Of a DNA stretch of 16,471 nucleotides, positions 14,657-16,471 are shown in pieces. Origin of the DNA: Akkermansiaceae bacterium UBA2381 (GTDB lineage: Bacteria; Verrucomicrobiota; Verrucomicrobiia; Verrucomicrobiales; DEV007); the NCBI GenBank assembly GCA_002344215.1, contig DDSV01000035.1, forward strand, positions 1 to 16,471, read 5' to 3'. How positions within the stretch are numbered: the stretch's first letter is position 1; every line of letters begins with the position of its first letter. A program made the position numbers and the translations under genes. The notes under the pieces were generated by a model. That model was not told where the DNA came from. It worked only from the letters and a program-made list of their open reading frames with translations, and did not search any database.

Positions 14657-16471
14657 AAAAATCTTCATCTTCTTCTTTATCTTCATCCTCCCCCTCCCCG
14701 GCAAAACCGGGCGTAGCCGGCATCGTCGATCGCGAGATCATCGAGCGCCTCCGCCACCAGCGCGGCGACGAGGAGGAACCCGCCCAGGCTCCCCTCTCTT
14801 TCCGGCTCATCCGGCGGCTTCTCAGTTTCACCGGGATCTACCGGAGGAAAATGATCGGCCTCTTTATCACGGTCTTGGCCAGGGGCATCCAGCTCCCCGT
14901 CCTCGCCTGGGCGACCGGAGCGATCATCAATGGTCCCGTCGCCCGGGGTGACATGGCCGGGCTCGCCTGGAGTGTGTCCGCCTTCGCCGCCTTTGCCCTC
15001 TTCACCGAGTTCACCTTCCGCTACCGCATCAAGTGGGCCCTCGAGGTGGGCGAGGCCGTCATCCACGATCTGCGCTCGGCCATGTTCCGGCACTGGCTCG
15101 GGCTCACGATGGGATACTTCAACCGCCAGCCCGTCGGACGTCTTATCAGTCGCCTCACCGGCGATGCCGAAAACGTCCGTGTCGGAGTCCAGAACGTGCT
15201 TTTTGTCAGTCTCGTCCAGTTGGGGCAAATGGCCGGATGCGCCGTCCTCATGGCGATCGAGGACTGGCGGCTCTTTCTGCTCGTGCTCGGGATCGCCCCC
15301 ATCATCTGGGGCATCAATCTCTATTTCCGGAAACGCCTTAGCGAAGCCTACCGCCGCCAGAGCGACAGCTTCAGCCGCATCACCGCGACCATGGCCGAGA
15401 GTGTCAGTGGCATCCGCGTGACCCAGAGCTTCAGCCGCGAGAGTGTCAATGCCGACCACTTCCGCGCCCTCGTTGAGGACCACGCGCGTTACAACTACGT
15501 CGCGGCCCGGGCGAGCGGAACCTTTCTCCCCCTCCTCGAACTGAACGGCCAGCTCTTTATGGCTCTGTTAGTCGTCATCGGAGGAGGCCATGTCCTCGAC
15601 CCGACCAACGCGATGACCCTCGGGAGCATGGTGCAGTTCTTTTTCCTTGCCGGACTTTTCTTTAGTCCCATCACCGTGCTCGGGAACATGTTCAACGAAG
15701 CCCTTACCGCCATGGCCGGGGCCGAGCGGGTCTTTTCCATCCTCGACACCGAACCGGACTGGGAGGACAAACCTGACGCGATCCAGCCGGAGCATCTTGA
15801 GGGCCGCGTCGAACTGCGGGACGTGCGATTCTCCTACCAGCCCGACCGTCCCGTCCTCCAGGGCGTCAGCTTCACTGCCGGGGCTGGACAATGTGTCGCC
15901 ATCGTCGGAGCAACCGGCAGCGGCAAAAGCACCGTCGCCGGATTGATCGCCAAATTTTACCTGCCCGAAAGCGGCAGTGTCCTCATCGACGGCATCGACA
16001 CCCGCGATCTCTCCAGTCCCTGGCTGCATCGCTATCTCGGTATCGTGCCGCAGCAGAATCACCTCTTCGCCGGCACCATCCTCGAAAACATCCGGGTGGT
16101 GAAGCCTGGAGCGCCCAGAGAGGAAGTGCGCGAGGCCTTGGCGAGGCTCGACTGCCTCGAGACCATCGAAGCGATCGCCGGAGGTCTCGACGCCGAGGTG
16201 GGTGAGCGGGGATCGAGTATATCGCTGGGGCAGAGGCAGTTGATTTGCTTCGCCCGGGCGCTGATTGCTGATCCGCGGATTCTGATTCTAGATGAAGCCA
16301 CCAGTGCGATTGATCCCCTGACCGAGGCGAGGACACAGAAGGCGATGCGATTGTTGATGGCGGGACGGACGAGTTTTGTGCTGGCGCATCGGCTGAGCAC
16401 GCTGAGGCATGCCGATTGGGTCGTGGTGATGGGCGATGGCCAGGTGGTGGAGCAGGGGGAGCCGGGGGAAC
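14653..16471 (+). CDS. ABC exporter half-transporter, catalytic-site subunit (runs off the right edge)
   Basis: 606 codons are visible, with no stop before the edge. After a Ser-rich N-terminus (KKSSSSSLSSSSPSP) and a charged segment comes a six-helix membrane domain (about 60-350), then the nucleotide-binding domain. Walker A is GATGSGKS (419-426), Walker B is ILILDE with catalytic Glu548, and the switch is His579. The signature is ISLGQ (523-527), not LSGGQ. A canonical Walker B with an altered signature here, and the opposite in its partner, is the mark of heterodimeric exporters with one consensus and one degenerate ATP site, as in TM287/288. Few residues should be missing after position 606. 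Confidence 0.93.
   Translation, partial: MKKSSSSSLSSSSPSPAKPGVAGIVDREIIERLRHQRGDEEEPAQAPLSFRLIRRLLSFTGIYRRKMIGLFITVLARGIQLPVLAWATGAIINGPVARGDMAGLAWSVSAFAAFALFTEFTFRYRIKWALEVGEAVIHDLRSAMFRHWLGLTMGYFNRQPVGRLISRLTGDAENVRVGVQNVLFVSLVQLGQMAGCAVLMAIEDWRLFLLVLGIAPIIWGINLYFRKRLSEAYRRQSDSFSRITATMAESVSGIRVTQSFSRESVNADHFRALVEDHARYNYVAARASGTFLPLLELNGQLFMALLVVIGGGHVLDPTNAMTLGSMVQFFFLAGLFFSPITVLGNMFNEALTAMAGAERVFSILDTEPDWEDKPDAIQPEHLEGRVELRDVRFSYQPDRPVLQGVSFTAGAGQCVAIVGATGSGKSTVAGLIAKFYLPESGSVLIDGIDTRDLSSPWLHRYLGIVPQQNHLFAGTILENIRVVKPGAPREEVREALARLDCLETIEAIAGGLDAEVGERGSSISLGQRQLICFARALIADPRILILDEATSAIDPLTEARTQKAMRLLMAGRTSFVLAHRLSTLRHADWVVVMGDGQVVEQGEPGE

Noticed and set aside
14683..15483. 266-codon minus-strand frame
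   Set aside because: Antisense to the second ABC gene, with the same acidic low-complexity composition.

Overview
The window reads as a stretch of bacterial chromosome of moderately high GC. It probably comes from a Verrucomicrobiota-like member of the PVC group. That assignment is inference, resting on an SHD1-type secreted protein, a Gram-negative style envelope gene set, and GC-rich intergenic palindromes; no rRNA is present to confirm it.

Left part, minus strand (1-7649). The window opens inside rpsL (ribosomal protein S12), which has a candidate promoter and a stem-loop at the 5' end of its leader. A CAT-anticodon tRNA, probably elongator Met, lies upstream. Next comes a mostly minus-strand row of envelope genes. 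In transcription order these are an N-acetylmuramoyl-L-alanine amidase, an SHD1 plus LamG-like secreted protein, a secreted CE1-type esterase, a PBP4/DacB-type D,D-peptidase overlapping the esterase end, a secreted protein with four BamE/SmpA-like motifs, a small four-helix membrane protein, and an AEC-family permease. Short gaps suggest one or more operons around peptidoglycan remodelling and envelope functions.

Middle (7650-8440). A small conserved-looking hypothetical gene is followed by a 253-bp element bounded by 15-bp perfect inverted repeats and full of internal hairpins, some mutually exclusive. It looks like a MITE or structured repeat. A 27-codon gene for a tiny membrane peptide follows.

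Right part, plus strand (8441-16471). tldD carries a twin-arginine signal, and its partner tldE/pmbA has no signal. Between them, on the opposite strand and with lower GC, sits a toxin-first PIN/ribbon-helix-helix toxin-antitoxin module. Its promoter is nearly consensus, overlaps a perfect palindrome, and appears to give a leaderless toxin mRNA. After tldE come a membrane-anchored ComEA-like helix-hairpin-helix protein, a repeat-rich intergenic region, and two overlapping half-transporter ABC genes. These two look like an asymmetric heterodimeric exporter with one degenerate ATP site. The second runs off the window.

The observations most worth following are the Tat-tagged TldD paired with an untagged TldE, the toxin-antitoxin module wedged between the two TldD/E subunits, and the structured 253-bp element. 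I did not see a clear-cut new defence or biosynthetic system.
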